From: JAMWZF01 sp041628615
GTDB lineage: Bacteria; Pseudomonadota; Alphaproteobacteria; Rhodobacterales; Rhodobacteraceae
NCBI GenBank assembly: GCA_041628615.1
Contig: JBFKOW010000049.1
Coordinates: forward strand, 1-19,802
Direction: 5' to 3'
DNA: 19,802 nt
Part shown: piece after piece, positions 1-8,301 of the stretch
Position numbering within the stretch: the stretch's first letter is position 1
Layout: each line of letters starts with the position of its first letter
Notes under the pieces: model-generated
The model's input: the letters and a program-made list of their open reading frames with translations, nothing else
Told to the model about the DNA's origin: nothing
Databases searched by the model: none
Translations under genes and position numbers: made by a program

Positions 1-3000
1 GCGCGCGGCGGCTCTTCGCGAGCGCGATCGAGGCGCCGGGCGGGCTTCGGATCCAGACCATCCATGCCTTCTGCGCCGGGCTGCTGCGGCGGTTCCCGCT
101 CGAGGCCGGGGTCAGTCCGCAATTCGCCGAGATCGAGGACCGCGCGGCGGACCTGCTGCGCGAGGACATTGCCGACGAACTTGCCCGGACACGGACCGAC
201 ATCGTGGCGCCGATGGCGGACCTCGTGACCGACGAGGATTTCCGCAAGCTGACCAGGGCGATCACCGCGAAGGCCGCCTTCGCCCGGCCGCCGGACCCGG
301 CGGCGCTGGCGCTGTCCCTCGGCCTGCCGGCGGATTTCGACGACGACCTGCCGCTGCGGATCGCGTGGAGCGGCAGCGAAACCGCGCTGGCCGGCCGGAT
401 CGCCGACTGCTTCAGGGACCAGAGCAAGTCTTATGCCGAGTTTGCCGCGACGCTCTGCGGGATCGACCACGAAAACCCGAGTTGGGCCGGGTTAGAGACG
501 CTTTGCAGCCTGTTTCTCTATGCCAAGGACCAGAGTTCCAAGAGCCGGAATTTCCCGCAATCCGGGCACGGGAAGGCCGTTGCCGCCGCCGCGCCGATCG
601 CTGAAGAACTGCACGACTGGATGGATCGGGTGGCCGAGGCGCGGGCGGTCCAGAAGGCGCTGGACTGCTTCCGCGACAGCCTGGCGCTGCACCGGTTCGG
701 CCACGCCTTCCATGCCGCCTACACCGCCGCGAAGGCGGCCCGCGGCTGGCTCGATTTCGACGACCTGATCACGCGGGCGCGGGCGCTGCTCGCCGATCCG
801 GCGGTGGCGGCCTGGGTGCTGTTCAAGCTCGACGGCGGGATCGATCACATCCTCGTCGACGAGGCGCAGGACACCAGTCCCGACCAGTGGGAGATCATCG
901 CCCGGCTGGCCGAGGATTTCGCCACCGGCGAGGGCGCGCGGCCGGAGGTTCGCCGCACCCTGTTCGTGGTCGGCGACAGGAAGCAGTCGATCTATTCGTT
1001 CCAGGGCGCGGACCCGGATGCCTTCGACCGGATGCGCCAGGTTTTCGCCAGCCGCTTCGAGGCCGCGCAGGACCGGCTGTTCGAGGTGCCGCTGGAACAT
1101 TCGTTCCGCTCCTCGACGGCGATCCTCAGCGCGGTGGACAGGACCTTCGAGGGCGCGGCGGCGGACGGCGTGGGCACCGGCATCAGCCACGTCGCCTACC
1201 ACGGCGACCTGCCCGGCCGCGTCGAGCTCTGGCCGCCGCTGGACAAGGACGAGGCCGACGACGCCCCCGCGCATTGGGCCGATCCCGTCGACCGCCCGTC
1301 GCCGCGGGATCCCAAGGTCCGGCTGGCCGAGATGATCGCGGACCGGATCCGGCAGATGATCGCGGACGGCGAACGAATCCCGGTCGCCGGGCACAACGGC
1401 GCCCCGGCCCGGTCGCGGCCGGTGACGGCGGGCGATGTCCTGATCCTCGTGCGTCGCCGCAGCGGCATCTTTCCGCACCTGATCCGGGCCTGCAAGGCGG
1501 CGGGGCTGGACATCGCGGGGGCGGACCGGCTCAAGATCGGCGGCGAACTGGCGGTGAAGGACCTTGCCGCGCTGCTCCAGTTCCTCGCCCTGCCCGAGGA
1601 CGACCTGTCGCTGGCCTGCGTCCTGCGGTCGCCGCTGATCGGCTGGGACGAACAGGCGCTGTTCACGCTCGCCCATCGCCGGCCCGAGGGGCAATACCTC
1701 TGGACCGCCCTGCGCGAGACCCGAGGCCCCGACGACCCCGCCCGCCGCCTGCTCGACGACCTGCGGGACCGGGCCGATTTCCTGCGGCCCTTCGACCTGA
1801 TTGACCGGGTGCTGAACCGCTGGAACGGCCGCGCCCGCCTGCTGGCCCGGCTGGGGGACGAGGCCGAGGACGGCATCGACGCGCTGCTGTCGCAGGCGCT
1901 GGCCTACGAGGAGACCGAGGTGCCGAGCCTCACCGGGTTCCTCGGCTGGCTGCAGTCCGAGGAGGTGGAGATCAAGCGGCAGATGGATTCGCAGGGCGAC
2001 CGGCTGCGGGTGATGACGGTGCACGGCGCCAAGGGTCTCGAGGCGCCGATCGTGATCCTGCCGGATTCCGAGGTGCCGCGCTGGCAGGTGCGCGGACGGA
2101 TCCTGTCCACCGGGGACGGGGTGCCGGTCTGGAAGCCGAAGTCCGACGCGGTGCCGCCGGTCGTCGCGCGGCTGTCCGAGGACATCCTCGCGGCCGAGCG
2201 GCGGGAATGGCGGCGGCTGCTCTACGTCGCGATGACCCGGGCCGAAAGCCGGCTGATCGTCTGCGCCGCGGGCAAGACCGGCGCACCGGGGGACAGCTGG
2301 CACAGCCTCGTGGCCGACGGCATGACCCGCCTCGCGACCGAGGAGATCGACACTCCGGCGGGGCCGGGCCTGGCCCATGTCCACGGCGATATCGACCGGC
2401 TCGAATTGGCCGATCGGGCCGGAACAGAGCCTGTTTTGCCGCAGCCGCTGCCCGACCTGGGGCCGGTTCCGCCGGCACGCCGGTCCGCGCCGCTGTCGCC
2501 CTCGGATCTTGGCGGGGCGAAGGTGCTGCCGGGCGAGCCCGAGGCCGGGCTCGACGGCGAGGCGGCGCGGGCGCGGGGCACGCTGCTGCACCGGCTGCTC
2601 GAACACCTGCCCGCCGCGCCGCCGGAAACCTGGGCCGACCTGGCCGAGCGGCTGATCGCGGCCGGCGCGGACGGGCTGCCGGTGCCGGACCCGGACGGGC
2701 TGTTCGCCGAGGCGCGCGGATTGCTGCGCGATCCCGGTCTGGCGCACCTGTTCGCCCCCGGCACCCGCGCCGAGGCCGCGCTAAGCGCCCCGGTCCCGGT
2801 GCTGGGCGGGCAGGTGGTCTACGGCGCCATCGACCGGCTGATCGTCGCGCCCGACCGGGTGCTCGCGGTGGATTACAAGACGAACCGGATCGTGCCCGAG
2901 AGCCCGGAGGCGGTGCCCGAGGGACTGCTCAGGCAGATGGGGGCCTATGCCGCGATGCTGGCAGAGGTATTCCCGGACCGCGCGGTGGAGACGGCGATCC

Positions 3001-3080
3001 TCTGGACCCGCGGGCCGCGCCTGATGCCGCTGCCTGCGGCGCTGATCGCGGCGGCGCTGGGCCGGGTGACGCTGCCTTGA
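1..3080 (+). CDS. addA: Double-strand break repair helicase-nuclease AddA, 5' part missing
   Basis: AddA is the helicase/nuclease subunit of AddAB, which resects double-strand DNA ends for RecA-dependent repair. The reading frame is open from base 3, so the gene begins outside the window; the ATG at 204 is internal. About 1025 residues are visible. Superfamily 1 helicase motifs appear in order: QTIHAFC (bases 54-74), Walker B DEAQDT (858-875), GDRKQSIYSFQGADP (from 972), the LEHSFRSS motif, VMTVHGAKGLEAP (about 2011-2049) and LLYVAMTRAESRL (about 2218-2256). The C-terminal RecB-type nuclease domain shows GTLLHRLLEHL (about 2577) and the metal-binding DYKTN (2871-2885). The missing N-terminus should hold the Walker A loop and may be 100-150 residues. 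In related genomes addB lies just upstream (family knowledge). trxA follows after 60 bp. Confidence 0.96.
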   Translation, partial: ARRLFASAIEAPGGLRIQTIHAFCAGLLRRFPLEAGVSPQFAEIEDRAADLLREDIADELARTRTDIVAPMADLVTDEDFRKLTRAITAKAAFARPPDPAALALSLGLPADFDDDLPLRIAWSGSETALAGRIADCFRDQSKSYAEFAATLCGIDHENPSWAGLETLCSLFLYAKDQSSKSRNFPQSGHGKAVAAAAPIAEELHDWMDRVAEARAVQKALDCFRDSLALHRFGHAFHAAYTAAKAARGWLDFDDLITRARALLADPAVAAWVLFKLDGGIDHILVDEAQDTSPDQWEIIARLAEDFATGEGARPEVRRTLFVVGDRKQSIYSFQGADPDAFDRMRQVFASRFEAAQDRLFEVPLEHSFRSSTAILSAVDRTFEGAAADGVGTGISHVAYHGDLPGRVELWPPLDKDEADDAPAHWADPVDRPSPRDPKVRLAEMIADRIRQMIADGERIPVAGHNGAPARSRPVTAGDVLILVRRRSGIFPHLIRACKAAGLDIAGADRLKIGGELAVKDLAALLQFLALPEDDLSLACVLRSPLIGWDEQALFTLAHRRPEGQYLWTALRETRGPDDPARRLLDDLRDRADFLRPFDLIDRVLNRWNGRARLLARLGDEAEDGIDALLSQALAYEETEVPSLTGFLGWLQSEEVEIKRQMDSQGDRLRVMTVHGAKGLEAPIVILPDSEVPRWQVRGRILSTGDGVPVWKPKSDAVPPVVARLSEDILAAERREWRRLLYVAMTRAESRLIVCAAGKTGAPGDSWHSLVADGMTRLATEEIDTPAGPGLAHVHGDIDRLELADRAGTEPVLPQPLPDLGPVPPARRSAPLSPSDLGGAKVLPGEPEAGLDGEAARARGTLLHRLLEHLPAAPPETWADLAERLIAAGADGLPVPDPDGLFAEARGLLRDPGLAHLFAPGTRAEAALSAPVPVLGGQVVYGAIDRLIVAPDRVLAVDYKTNRIVPESPEAVPEGLLRQMGAYAAMLAEVFPDRAVETAILWTRGPRLMPLPAALIAAALGRVTLP

Positions 3081-3105
3081 CGGGTCGCCGGGGCGTGCCT
3101 AGGTT
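3077..3105 (+). promoter_or_regulatory. Candidate sigma-70-type promoter for trxA
   Basis: TTGACG at 3077-3082 is followed after 17 bp by TAGGTT at 3100-3105. The -35 box is close to consensus and the -10 box is weak. It overlaps the addA stop codon and would give a leader of about 30 nt before trxA. This is pattern matching only; trxA could also be read through from addA. Confidence 0.35.
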
Positions 3106-3140
3106 CCGGCTTCGACATATTGCGCCCAAGGAGAGCAGTC

Positions 3141-3461
3141 ATGGCAACCGTTGCCGTCACGGACGACACCTTCGACAGCGAAGTGCGCCAGTCCGACATT
3201 CCCGTCGTCGTGGATTTCTGGGCCGAGTGGTGCGGCCCCTGCAAGCAGATCGGCCCCGCTCTCGAGGAGATCGCGACCGAGATGGCCGGCAAGGTGAAGG
3301 TCGTGAAGGTCAACGTGGACGACAACCCGAATTCGCCGGCGCAGATGGGGGTCCGGGGCATCCCGGCGCTGTTCATCTTCAAGGACGGCGAAGTAGTGTC
3401 GAACCGGGCCGGCGCGGCGCCGAAGGCGGCGCTGCAGGGCTGGATCCAGAGCAGCATCTGA
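3141..3461 (+). CDS. trxA: Thioredoxin 1
   Basis: A small cytoplasmic dithiol-disulfide oxidoreductase that reduces ribonucleotide reductase, methionine sulfoxide reductase and other proteins, and is itself recycled by thioredoxin reductase. The 106-residue protein has the active site WCGPCK (residues 30-35) after the VVVDFWAEW strand, the buried Asp in VVDFWA, and the cis-proline loop RGIPALFIF with Pro75. Length is typical for TrxA. The ATG at 3141 is chosen because AAGGAGAG (3128-3135) sits 5 nt upstream and the family N-terminus matches; a TTG at 3120 in the same frame would add seven unsupported residues. An intrinsic terminator follows 33 bp after the stop. Confidence 0.97.
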   Translation: MATVAVTDDTFDSEVRQSDIPVVVDFWAEWCGPCKQIGPALEEIATEMAGKVKVVKVNVDDNPNSPAQMGVRGIPALFIFKDGEVVSNRAGAAPKAALQGWIQSSI

Positions 3462-3494
3462 TCCCGCCGCACCGCAGGCGCGCAACGAACGGAC

Positions 3495-3520
3495 GGGCGC
3501 CCCGCGCGGGCGCCCTTTTT
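3495..3520 (+). terminator. Rho-independent terminator after trxA
   Basis: A perfect 7-bp GC stem, GGGCGCC (3495-3501) with GGCGCCC (3509-3515), closes a 7-nt loop and is followed at once by five T residues (3516-3520). It separates trxA from hslV. Confidence 0.85.
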
Positions 3521-3541
3521 CGTGCCGCCGGACGGGCCCGC

Positions 3542-3571
3542 CTTGTGCCCGAAGGCCGCGGCTCTTAAGTC
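3542..3571 (+). promoter_or_regulatory. Weak candidate promoter for hslVU
   Basis: CTTG at 3542-3545 is followed about 17 bp later by an AT-containing patch, CTTAAG (3564-3569). This loosely resembles the CTTG-type -35 element of alphaproteobacterial heat-shock promoters, and hslVU is a heat-shock operon in many bacteria. The -10 match is poor, so this is only a place to look: a promoter must lie between the trxA terminator and hslV. Confidence 0.25.
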
Positions 3572-3611
3572 GCCCACGAAACAGGACCACGGAACCGATC
3601 CCGGAGGCGGC

Positions 3612-4172
3612 ATGGCTGACAACGATTTCCCCGGCTGGCACGGCACCACCATCCTCGGTGTCCGCAAGGGCGGGCAGGTGGTGATCGCCGGCGACGGGCA
3701 GGTCAGCCTGGGCCAGACGGTCATCAAGGGCACCGCCCGCAAGGTCCGCCGCCTCGCTCCCGGCGGGTTCGAGGTGGTCTGCGGCTTTGCCGGCTCCACC
3801 GCCGACGCCTTCACCCTGCTGGAACGGCTGGAGAAGAAGCTCGAATCCCATCCCGGCCAGCTGGCCCGCGCCAGCGTCGAGCTGGCCAAGGACTGGCGCA
3901 CCGACAAGTACCTGCAGAAGCTCGAGGCGTTCCTGATCGTGACCGACGGCCGGGAGCTGCTGGTGATCACCGGGGCGGGCGACGTTCTCGAACCCGAACA
4001 CGACGTGACCGCCATCGGGTCGGGCGGCAACTATGCCCTCGCCGCGGCGCGGGCGCTGATGGACAGCGACCTGTCGGCCGAGCAGATCGCCCGCAAGGCA
4101 ATGGCCATCGCCGCCGACATCTGCGTCTACACCAACGGCAACCTGACCGTGGAGACGATCAAGCGTGACTGA
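3612..4172 (+). CDS. hslV: ATP-dependent protease subunit HslV (ClpQ)
   Basis: HslV is the proteolytic double-hexamer core of the HslVU protease, a bacterial relative of the proteasome beta subunit acting in the cytoplasm. The 186-residue protein begins with an 11-residue propeptide ending in HG, followed by Thr12-Thr13 in GTTILGVRK. Thr12 would be the N-terminal nucleophile after self-processing. Further family motifs are the GDGQVSLG segment (residues 27-34), GTARKVRRL, CGFAGSTADAF and the C-terminal ICVYTNGN. The ATG at 3612 is supported by GGAGG at 3603-3607 and by protein alignment. The longer in-frame extension to 3522 would run into the trxA terminator region and is rejected. The last 8 bp overlap the start of hslU, so the two are translationally linked. 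Confidence 0.97.
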   Translation: MADNDFPGWHGTTILGVRKGGQVVIAGDGQVSLGQTVIKGTARKVRRLAPGGFEVVCGFAGSTADAFTLLERLEKKLESHPGQLARASVELAKDWRTDKYLQKLEAFLIVTDGRELLVITGAGDVLEPEHDVTAIGSGGNYALAAARALMDSDLSAEQIARKAMAIAADICVYTNGNLTVETIKRD

Positions 4173-5466
4173 CCTCACCCCCCGCGAGATCGTCAGCGAA
4201 CTCGACCGCTTCATCATCGGCCAAAAGGACGCCAAGCGCGCCGTCGCCGTGGCGCTGCGCAACCGCTGGCGGCGCAAGCAGCTGGGCGACGACCTGCGCG
4301 ACGAGGTCTATCCGAAGAACATCCTGATGATCGGCCCCACCGGCGTCGGCAAGACCGAGATCAGCCGCCGGCTCGCCCGGCTGGCCCGCGCGCCCTTCAT
4401 CAAGGTCGAGGCGACGAAGTTCACCGAGGTCGGCTATGTCGGGCGGGACGTGGAGCAGATCATCCGCGACCTCGCCGACGCCGCCATCGTGCAGACCCGC
4501 GAATGGATGCGCGAGGACGTGAAGGCCCGCGCCTACGCGGCCGCCGAGGACCGGGTGATCGCCGCCATCGCCGGCCCCGACGCCCGCGAGTCCACGAAGG
4601 ACATGTTCCGCCGCAAGCTCAAGGCCGGGGACCTGGACGACACGGTCATCGAACTGGAGTTGCAGGACAATTCCAACCCGTTCGGCCAGATGGAGGTGCC
4701 CGGCCAGCCGGGGATGATGCCCGGCATGAACATTGCCGACCTGTTCGGCAAGGCGTTCCAGCGCACCACCACCAAGCGGGTGACGGTGGCCGAAAGCTAT
4801 GACCTGCTGATCGCCGACGAGGCCGACAAGCTGCTTGACGACGAGGCGGTGCGGAAGGCCGCGCTGGAGGCGGTGGAGCAGAACGGCATCGTGTTCCTCG
4901 ACGAGATCGACAAGGTCTGCCGCAACGCCGACGCCCGCGGCGCCGATGTCAGCCGGGAAGGCGTGCAGCGCGACCTGCTGCCGCTGATCGAGGGCACCAC
5001 GGTCAGCACCAAGCACGGCCCGGTCCGGACCGACCACATCCTGTTCATCGCGAGCGGCGCCTTCCACATCGCCAAGCCATCCGACCTGCTGCCCGAGCTT
5101 CAGGGCCGGCTGCCGATCCGGGTCACCCTGCGGGCGCTGACCGAGGGCGATTTCGTCCGCATCCTGACCGAGACCGACAACGCCCTGACCCGGCAATACG
5201 CCGCGCTGATGCAGACCGAGGGTGTCGGCGTCAGCTTTACCGACGACGGCATCGCGGCGCTGGCCCGGATCGCCGCGGAAGTGAACGAGAGCGTCGAGAA
5301 CATCGGCGCCCGCCGGCTCTATACCGTGCTGGAGCGGGTGTTCGAGGACCTGTCGTTCCACGCCCCGGACAAGGGCGGCGAGGCGGTGACGGTGGACGCG
5401 GCCTATGTCGAGTCCCAGCTGGGCGAACTGACCCGGACCACCGATCTCAGCCGCTACGTGCTCTGA
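4165..5466 (+). CDS. hslU: ATP-dependent protease ATPase subunit HslU (ClpY)
   Basis: HslU is the AAA+ unfoldase that feeds substrates into HslV. The 433-residue protein starts with GTG at 4165, 8 bp inside hslV, and opens with the typical TPREIVSELDRFIIGQ. Visible parts are Walker A GPTGVGKT (residues 57-64), the pore loop GYVGRD (90-95) that grips substrate, a variable intermediate domain (about 110-240), Walker B VFLDEID (243-249) and the sensor-2 region NIGARRLYTVLE (379-390). The C-terminus, DLSRYVL, matches the tail that docks between HslV subunits and activates them. Length is normal for the family. The next gene begins 39 bp downstream; no terminator is evident, so read-through into the MFS gene is possible. 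Confidence 0.97.
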   Translation: MTDLTPREIVSELDRFIIGQKDAKRAVAVALRNRWRRKQLGDDLRDEVYPKNILMIGPTGVGKTEISRRLARLARAPFIKVEATKFTEVGYVGRDVEQIIRDLADAAIVQTREWMREDVKARAYAAAEDRVIAAIAGPDARESTKDMFRRKLKAGDLDDTVIELELQDNSNPFGQMEVPGQPGMMPGMNIADLFGKAFQRTTTKRVTVAESYDLLIADEADKLLDDEAVRKAALEAVEQNGIVFLDEIDKVCRNADARGADVSREGVQRDLLPLIEGTTVSTKHGPVRTDHILFIASGAFHIAKPSDLLPELQGRLPIRVTLRALTEGDFVRILTETDNALTRQYAALMQTEGVGVSFTDDGIAALARIAAEVNESVENIGARRLYTVLERVFEDLSFHAPDKGGEAVTVDAAYVESQLGELTRTTDLSRYVL

Positions 5467-5505
5467 CCGCTTTTCATTCCCGCAGAAAGGGCAGAGGGTC
5501 CGCGC

Positions 5506-6732
5506 ATGGGATTCCTGCGTGACAACGCGCCGTTCCTGACGGCGGGAGCGCTGCTCAGCTTCTCGTCCTCCTACGGCCAGACCTTCTTCATCGCGATCTT
5601 CGGCGCCTCGGTGATGGCGGCGCTGGACCTGTCGGCGGGCGACTGGGGGCTGATCTACGGCATCGCCACCACTGTGTCGGCGGTGGTGATGGTGCAGGCC
5701 GGGGCGCTGACCGACCGGTTCCGGGTCCGTCACCTCGCCATCGGCGTCATGGTCCTGATGGCGGCGGCCTGCCTTCTCATGGCGTCGGTCGACTCGGTGC
5801 CGGCGCTGCTGCTGGCAGTGTTCCTGCTGCGGCTGACCGGGCAGGGGATGATGAGCCACCTGTCGGTGGTGGCGATGGCGCGGTGGTTCCGGGCGAACCG
5901 GGGCAAGGCGCTGTCGGTGTCGGCGCTGGGCTTCGCGGCGGGGACCGCCGTGCTGCCGGCGCTGGTCGCCGCCCTGATGACCGTCTTCGACTGGCGGCTG
6001 ATCTGGGTCGGCGCGGCGGCGGCCGCGCTGCTGACCCTGCCGGTGATCGTCCGCCTGCTGCGGCAGGAACGCACCCCGCAGGCGGCGGTCGAGGAGACCG
6101 CGAGCCTCGGGATGGAGGGCCGCCACTGGCGCCGGGCCGAGGTGCTGCGCCATCCGCTGTTCTGGTGCCTGGTGCCGCTGCTGCTCGGGCCGCCCTGCTG
6201 GGGCACCGCGCTTTGGTTCCAGCAGGTCCACATCGCCGAGGTGAAGGGCTGGAGCCTGCTGGCCTATGCCAGCCTGTTCCCGCTGCTGATGGCGGTGGCG
6301 GTGGCGACGACGGTGCTGTCGGGCATCGCCATCGACCGGCTGGGCGCGGCGCGGCTGCTGCCGGTCTACCTGCTGCCCTTCGCGCTGGGCTTCGCGCTGT
6401 TGGCCTGGGCGCCGACGATCCCGGCGGCGGCGCTGGCGCTGGTCGTCATGGGGATCGGGCAGGGGATGCAGTCCACTGTGCCCAGCGCGTTCTGGGCCGA
6501 GTTCTTCGGCACCCGCCACCTCGGCGCGATCAAGGCGGCGGCGGGGGCGATCATGGTCTTCGGCTCGGCCATCGGGCCGGCGGTGTCGGGCGCTCTGATC
6601 GACGCCGGGGTGGCCTTCCCGGCGCAGTCCATCGGCTTTGCCGCGTTCTTCGTCGCCGCCGCGGGGCTGACCACGCTGGCCGTTGCCCGCTACCGCGGCA
6701 CGCTACCTGTTGCGGCGCAGGTAGACGTATAG
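5506..6732 (+). CDS. Major facilitator superfamily transporter, substrate unknown
   Basis: A 408-residue, strongly hydrophobic inner-membrane protein with the layout of a 12-helix MFS carrier. A motif A-like loop, GALTDRFRVRH (residues 66-76), lies between helices 2 and 3. A small-residue helix near 135-155 (SALGFAAGTAVLPALV) fits transmembrane segment 5. A charged central loop (about 185-220) separates the two six-helix halves. The ATG at 5506 has AGAGGG at 5493-5498, 7 nt upstream. Nothing visible fixes the substrate; sugar, drug or organic-anion transport are all possible. Its 3' end overlaps the convergent smr gene by 30 bp. Confidence 0.88.
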   Translation: MGFLRDNAPFLTAGALLSFSSSYGQTFFIAIFGASVMAALDLSAGDWGLIYGIATTVSAVVMVQAGALTDRFRVRHLAIGVMVLMAAACLLMASVDSVPALLLAVFLLRLTGQGMMSHLSVVAMARWFRANRGKALSVSALGFAAGTAVLPALVAALMTVFDWRLIWVGAAAAALLTLPVIVRLLRQERTPQAAVEETASLGMEGRHWRRAEVLRHPLFWCLVPLLLGPPCWGTALWFQQVHIAEVKGWSLLAYASLFPLLMAVAVATTVLSGIAIDRLGAARLLPVYLLPFALGFALLAWAPTIPAAALALVVMGIGQGMQSTVPSAFWAEFFGTRHLGAIKAAAGAIMVFGSAIGPAVSGALIDAGVAFPAQSIGFAAFFVAAAGLTTLAVARYRGTLPVAAQVDV

Positions 6733-7302
6733 CGCGCCCTGCCCGCCGTGGCCGCGATGCGCCTCGGTCACCTGCAGCACCAGCGGTCCGAGCGGCGGCT
6801 GCGCCAGCCAGAGCGGCACCTCGTGGCGCAGCTTGCCCCGCCGTTCCGGGATCGGCCCGCCTTCGTCGCTGCGCTTGCCCTTGCCGGTGATGACGAGGAT
6901 CAGCCGCTTGCCCGCGGCGTGCTGCGCCATCACGAAGGACACCAGCGCCGGATGCGCCTGGTCGCGGGTCATGCCGTGCAGGTCGATCCGGGCCTCGGGG
7001 CGCAGCTTGCCGCGCTTCAGCTTGCCGTGGGTGCGGGCGTCCATCCGCACCGGCGCGGCGGCGAGCCGTTCGGACAGGCCGGAGAGCAGGTCGTGATCCG
7101 CCCGGTGGTCGACCTGTCCGCCGACGCGGAAGGCCGGGATCGGCGGGGCGGCTGTCGCGGGCGGTTCGGGCGTCGCGGGATCGGGCCGCGCGGGCTTCGT
7201 GGCCGGCAGCACCACCGGATCGTGGCCCAGCGGGCGGGTCCGGGCGGCGACCTTGTCCCAGAGCGCGCGCTCCTCGGCGCTGAGCGGGCGGGACCGTTTC
7301 AC
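6703..7302 (-). CDS. Smr domain protein (MutS2 C-terminal-like, possible endonuclease)
   Basis: A 199-residue soluble protein. The first 100 residues are basic and proline-rich with low complexity. The C-terminal Smr domain (about residues 100-199) shows DLHGMT (107-112), VITGKG (137-142) and the closing HRGHGGQGALYVYLRR (182-197). Smr domains in MutS2 and stand-alone proteins nick DNA or RNA in several studied cases; the role of this one is not known. The start is GTG at 7302, whose GTGA overlaps the TGA stop of mltA by 4 bp, so the two are translationally coupled. The 3' end overlaps the convergent MFS gene by 30 bp; that stretch encodes the conserved LYVYLRR end of the domain. Confidence 0.92.
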   Translation of the reverse strand: MKRSRPLSAEERALWDKVAARTRPLGHDPVVLPATKPARPDPATPEPPATAAPPIPAFRVGGQVDHRADHDLLSGLSERLAAAPVRMDARTHGKLKRGKLRPEARIDLHGMTRDQAHPALVSFVMAQHAAGKRLILVITGKGKRSDEGGPIPERRGKLRHEVPLWLAQPPLGPLVLQVTEAHRGHGGQGALYVYLRRNR

Positions 7303-8249
7303 GACGCGGCCCCCGGTTTCGGCAGCAGCGCGACCAGCCGGCAGGGGTCGGCGATCCGCCCGGCGGCGAGCCCCGCCGCCGCGCCGGTGCCGACGAAGAG
7401 GTCCGCCCGCTGCGCGCCCCGGATCGCCGCCCCGACATCCTGCGCCACCGCCAGCCGGCGGTCAGGCTCGGTCCCCTGCCGCTCGACCCAGACCGGGGCG
7501 CCGAGGGGGATCGCGGCGGGATCGACGGCGAGCGACCGGCCGGGCGTGACCGGGCGGCCCAGCGCGCCGATCGGCCCGGCGGTGTCGGGCAGACCGGTCA
7601 CCTCGCGGAAGAAGATGAACGAGTCGTTGGTCCGCATGAGGGCCGCGCCCTGCCGCGGATTGGCGCGCAGCCAGTCGCGGACCCGGTCGGCGGTCACCGT
7701 CTCGGCGGCAAGGGCACCGATGGCGGCAAGGGCCTTGCCGATCGAGGCATAGGGATGCCCGTTCCGCCCGGCGAAGCCGACCCGCATCGCGGTGCCGTCG
7801 GGCAGCCGGACTCGCCCCGAGCCCTGCACGTGCAGGAAGTAGACATCGACCGGATCGTCGATCCAGACGAATTCCAGACCCTGCCCGGCAAGCGCCGCGC
7901 CGGTCTCGATCTCGCGCCGCGTGGGCCAGCCGCCGGGCGGCGGCGCGGCGGGCATCCGGTAGAGCGGGTGCCGGAACCGGCCCTCCTGCCGGCGCGACCC
8001 GGCGAGTTCTAGCTCGTAGTAGCCGGTCAGAAGCGGCGGCCCGCCGTCCTCGATCAGCACCGGGTCGAAGCGGGATTCGAAGAAGGTCCGGGCGGCCGCC
8101 GCGCTGCAATCGGCGTCGGGCAGCGGCCCGGTGAACCCGTCCAGCCGGTCGGCGGTGACCCGGAACGCGGCGAACGCCGCGGCGTGGTCGTCCCCGGCCC
8201 AGCCGTCGAGATCGGCGAAGCTGAGCTGTCGTTTGCGGAAGGGGGCCAT
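7299..8249 (-). CDS. mltA: MltA-type murein transglycosylase, no visible signal peptide
   Basis: MltA cleaves peptidoglycan glycan strands to 1,6-anhydro-muropeptides and is normally exported or lipid-anchored. The 316-residue protein has the MltA barrel region with LLTGYYELEL (residues 73-82), PLYRMP (95-100), EFVWIDDPVDVYFLHVQGSGRV (126-147, with the conserved HVQGSGR) and NDSFIFF (208-214). The 3D domain follows with VAQDVGAAIRGAQRADLF (268-285); Asp271 and Asp283 align with the conserved acidic positions of the family, one of which is the catalytic Asp. The protein begins directly with FADLDGW, where mature family members begin, and has no hydrophobic leader or lipobox. An in-frame stop at 8271-8273 leaves no room for one. 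It lies 52 bp after the Tim44-like gene and overlaps smr by 4 bp. Confidence 0.9.
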   Translation of the reverse strand: MAPFRKRQLSFADLDGWAGDDHAAAFAAFRVTADRLDGFTGPLPDADCSAAAARTFFESRFDPVLIEDGGPPLLTGYYELELAGSRRQEGRFRHPLYRMPAAPPPGGWPTRREIETGAALAGQGLEFVWIDDPVDVYFLHVQGSGRVRLPDGTAMRVGFAGRNGHPYASIGKALAAIGALAAETVTADRVRDWLRANPRQGAALMRTNDSFIFFREVTGLPDTAGPIGALGRPVTPGRSLAVDPAAIPLGAPVWVERQGTEPDRRLAVAQDVGAAIRGAQRADLFVGTGAAAGLAAGRIADPCRLVALLPKPGAAS

Positions 8250-8301
8250 CGGTCGGCGTCGCGGCGTCCGTCATCCCAGCCCGTATCGGGCCGGACTGCG
8301 G

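Noticed and set aside
492..2747. Long open frame on the minus strand opposite addA (about 750 codons)
   Set aside because: It is rich in Arg, Gln, Gly and Pro with no family motif, and mirrors the codon pattern of the certain addA gene; a high-GC shadow frame.
4159..6519. Very long minus-strand open frame opposite hslU and the MFS gene
   Set aside because: Spans two well-supported plus-strand genes and has low-complexity His/Arg/Gln-rich sequence without recognisable domains; a shadow frame.
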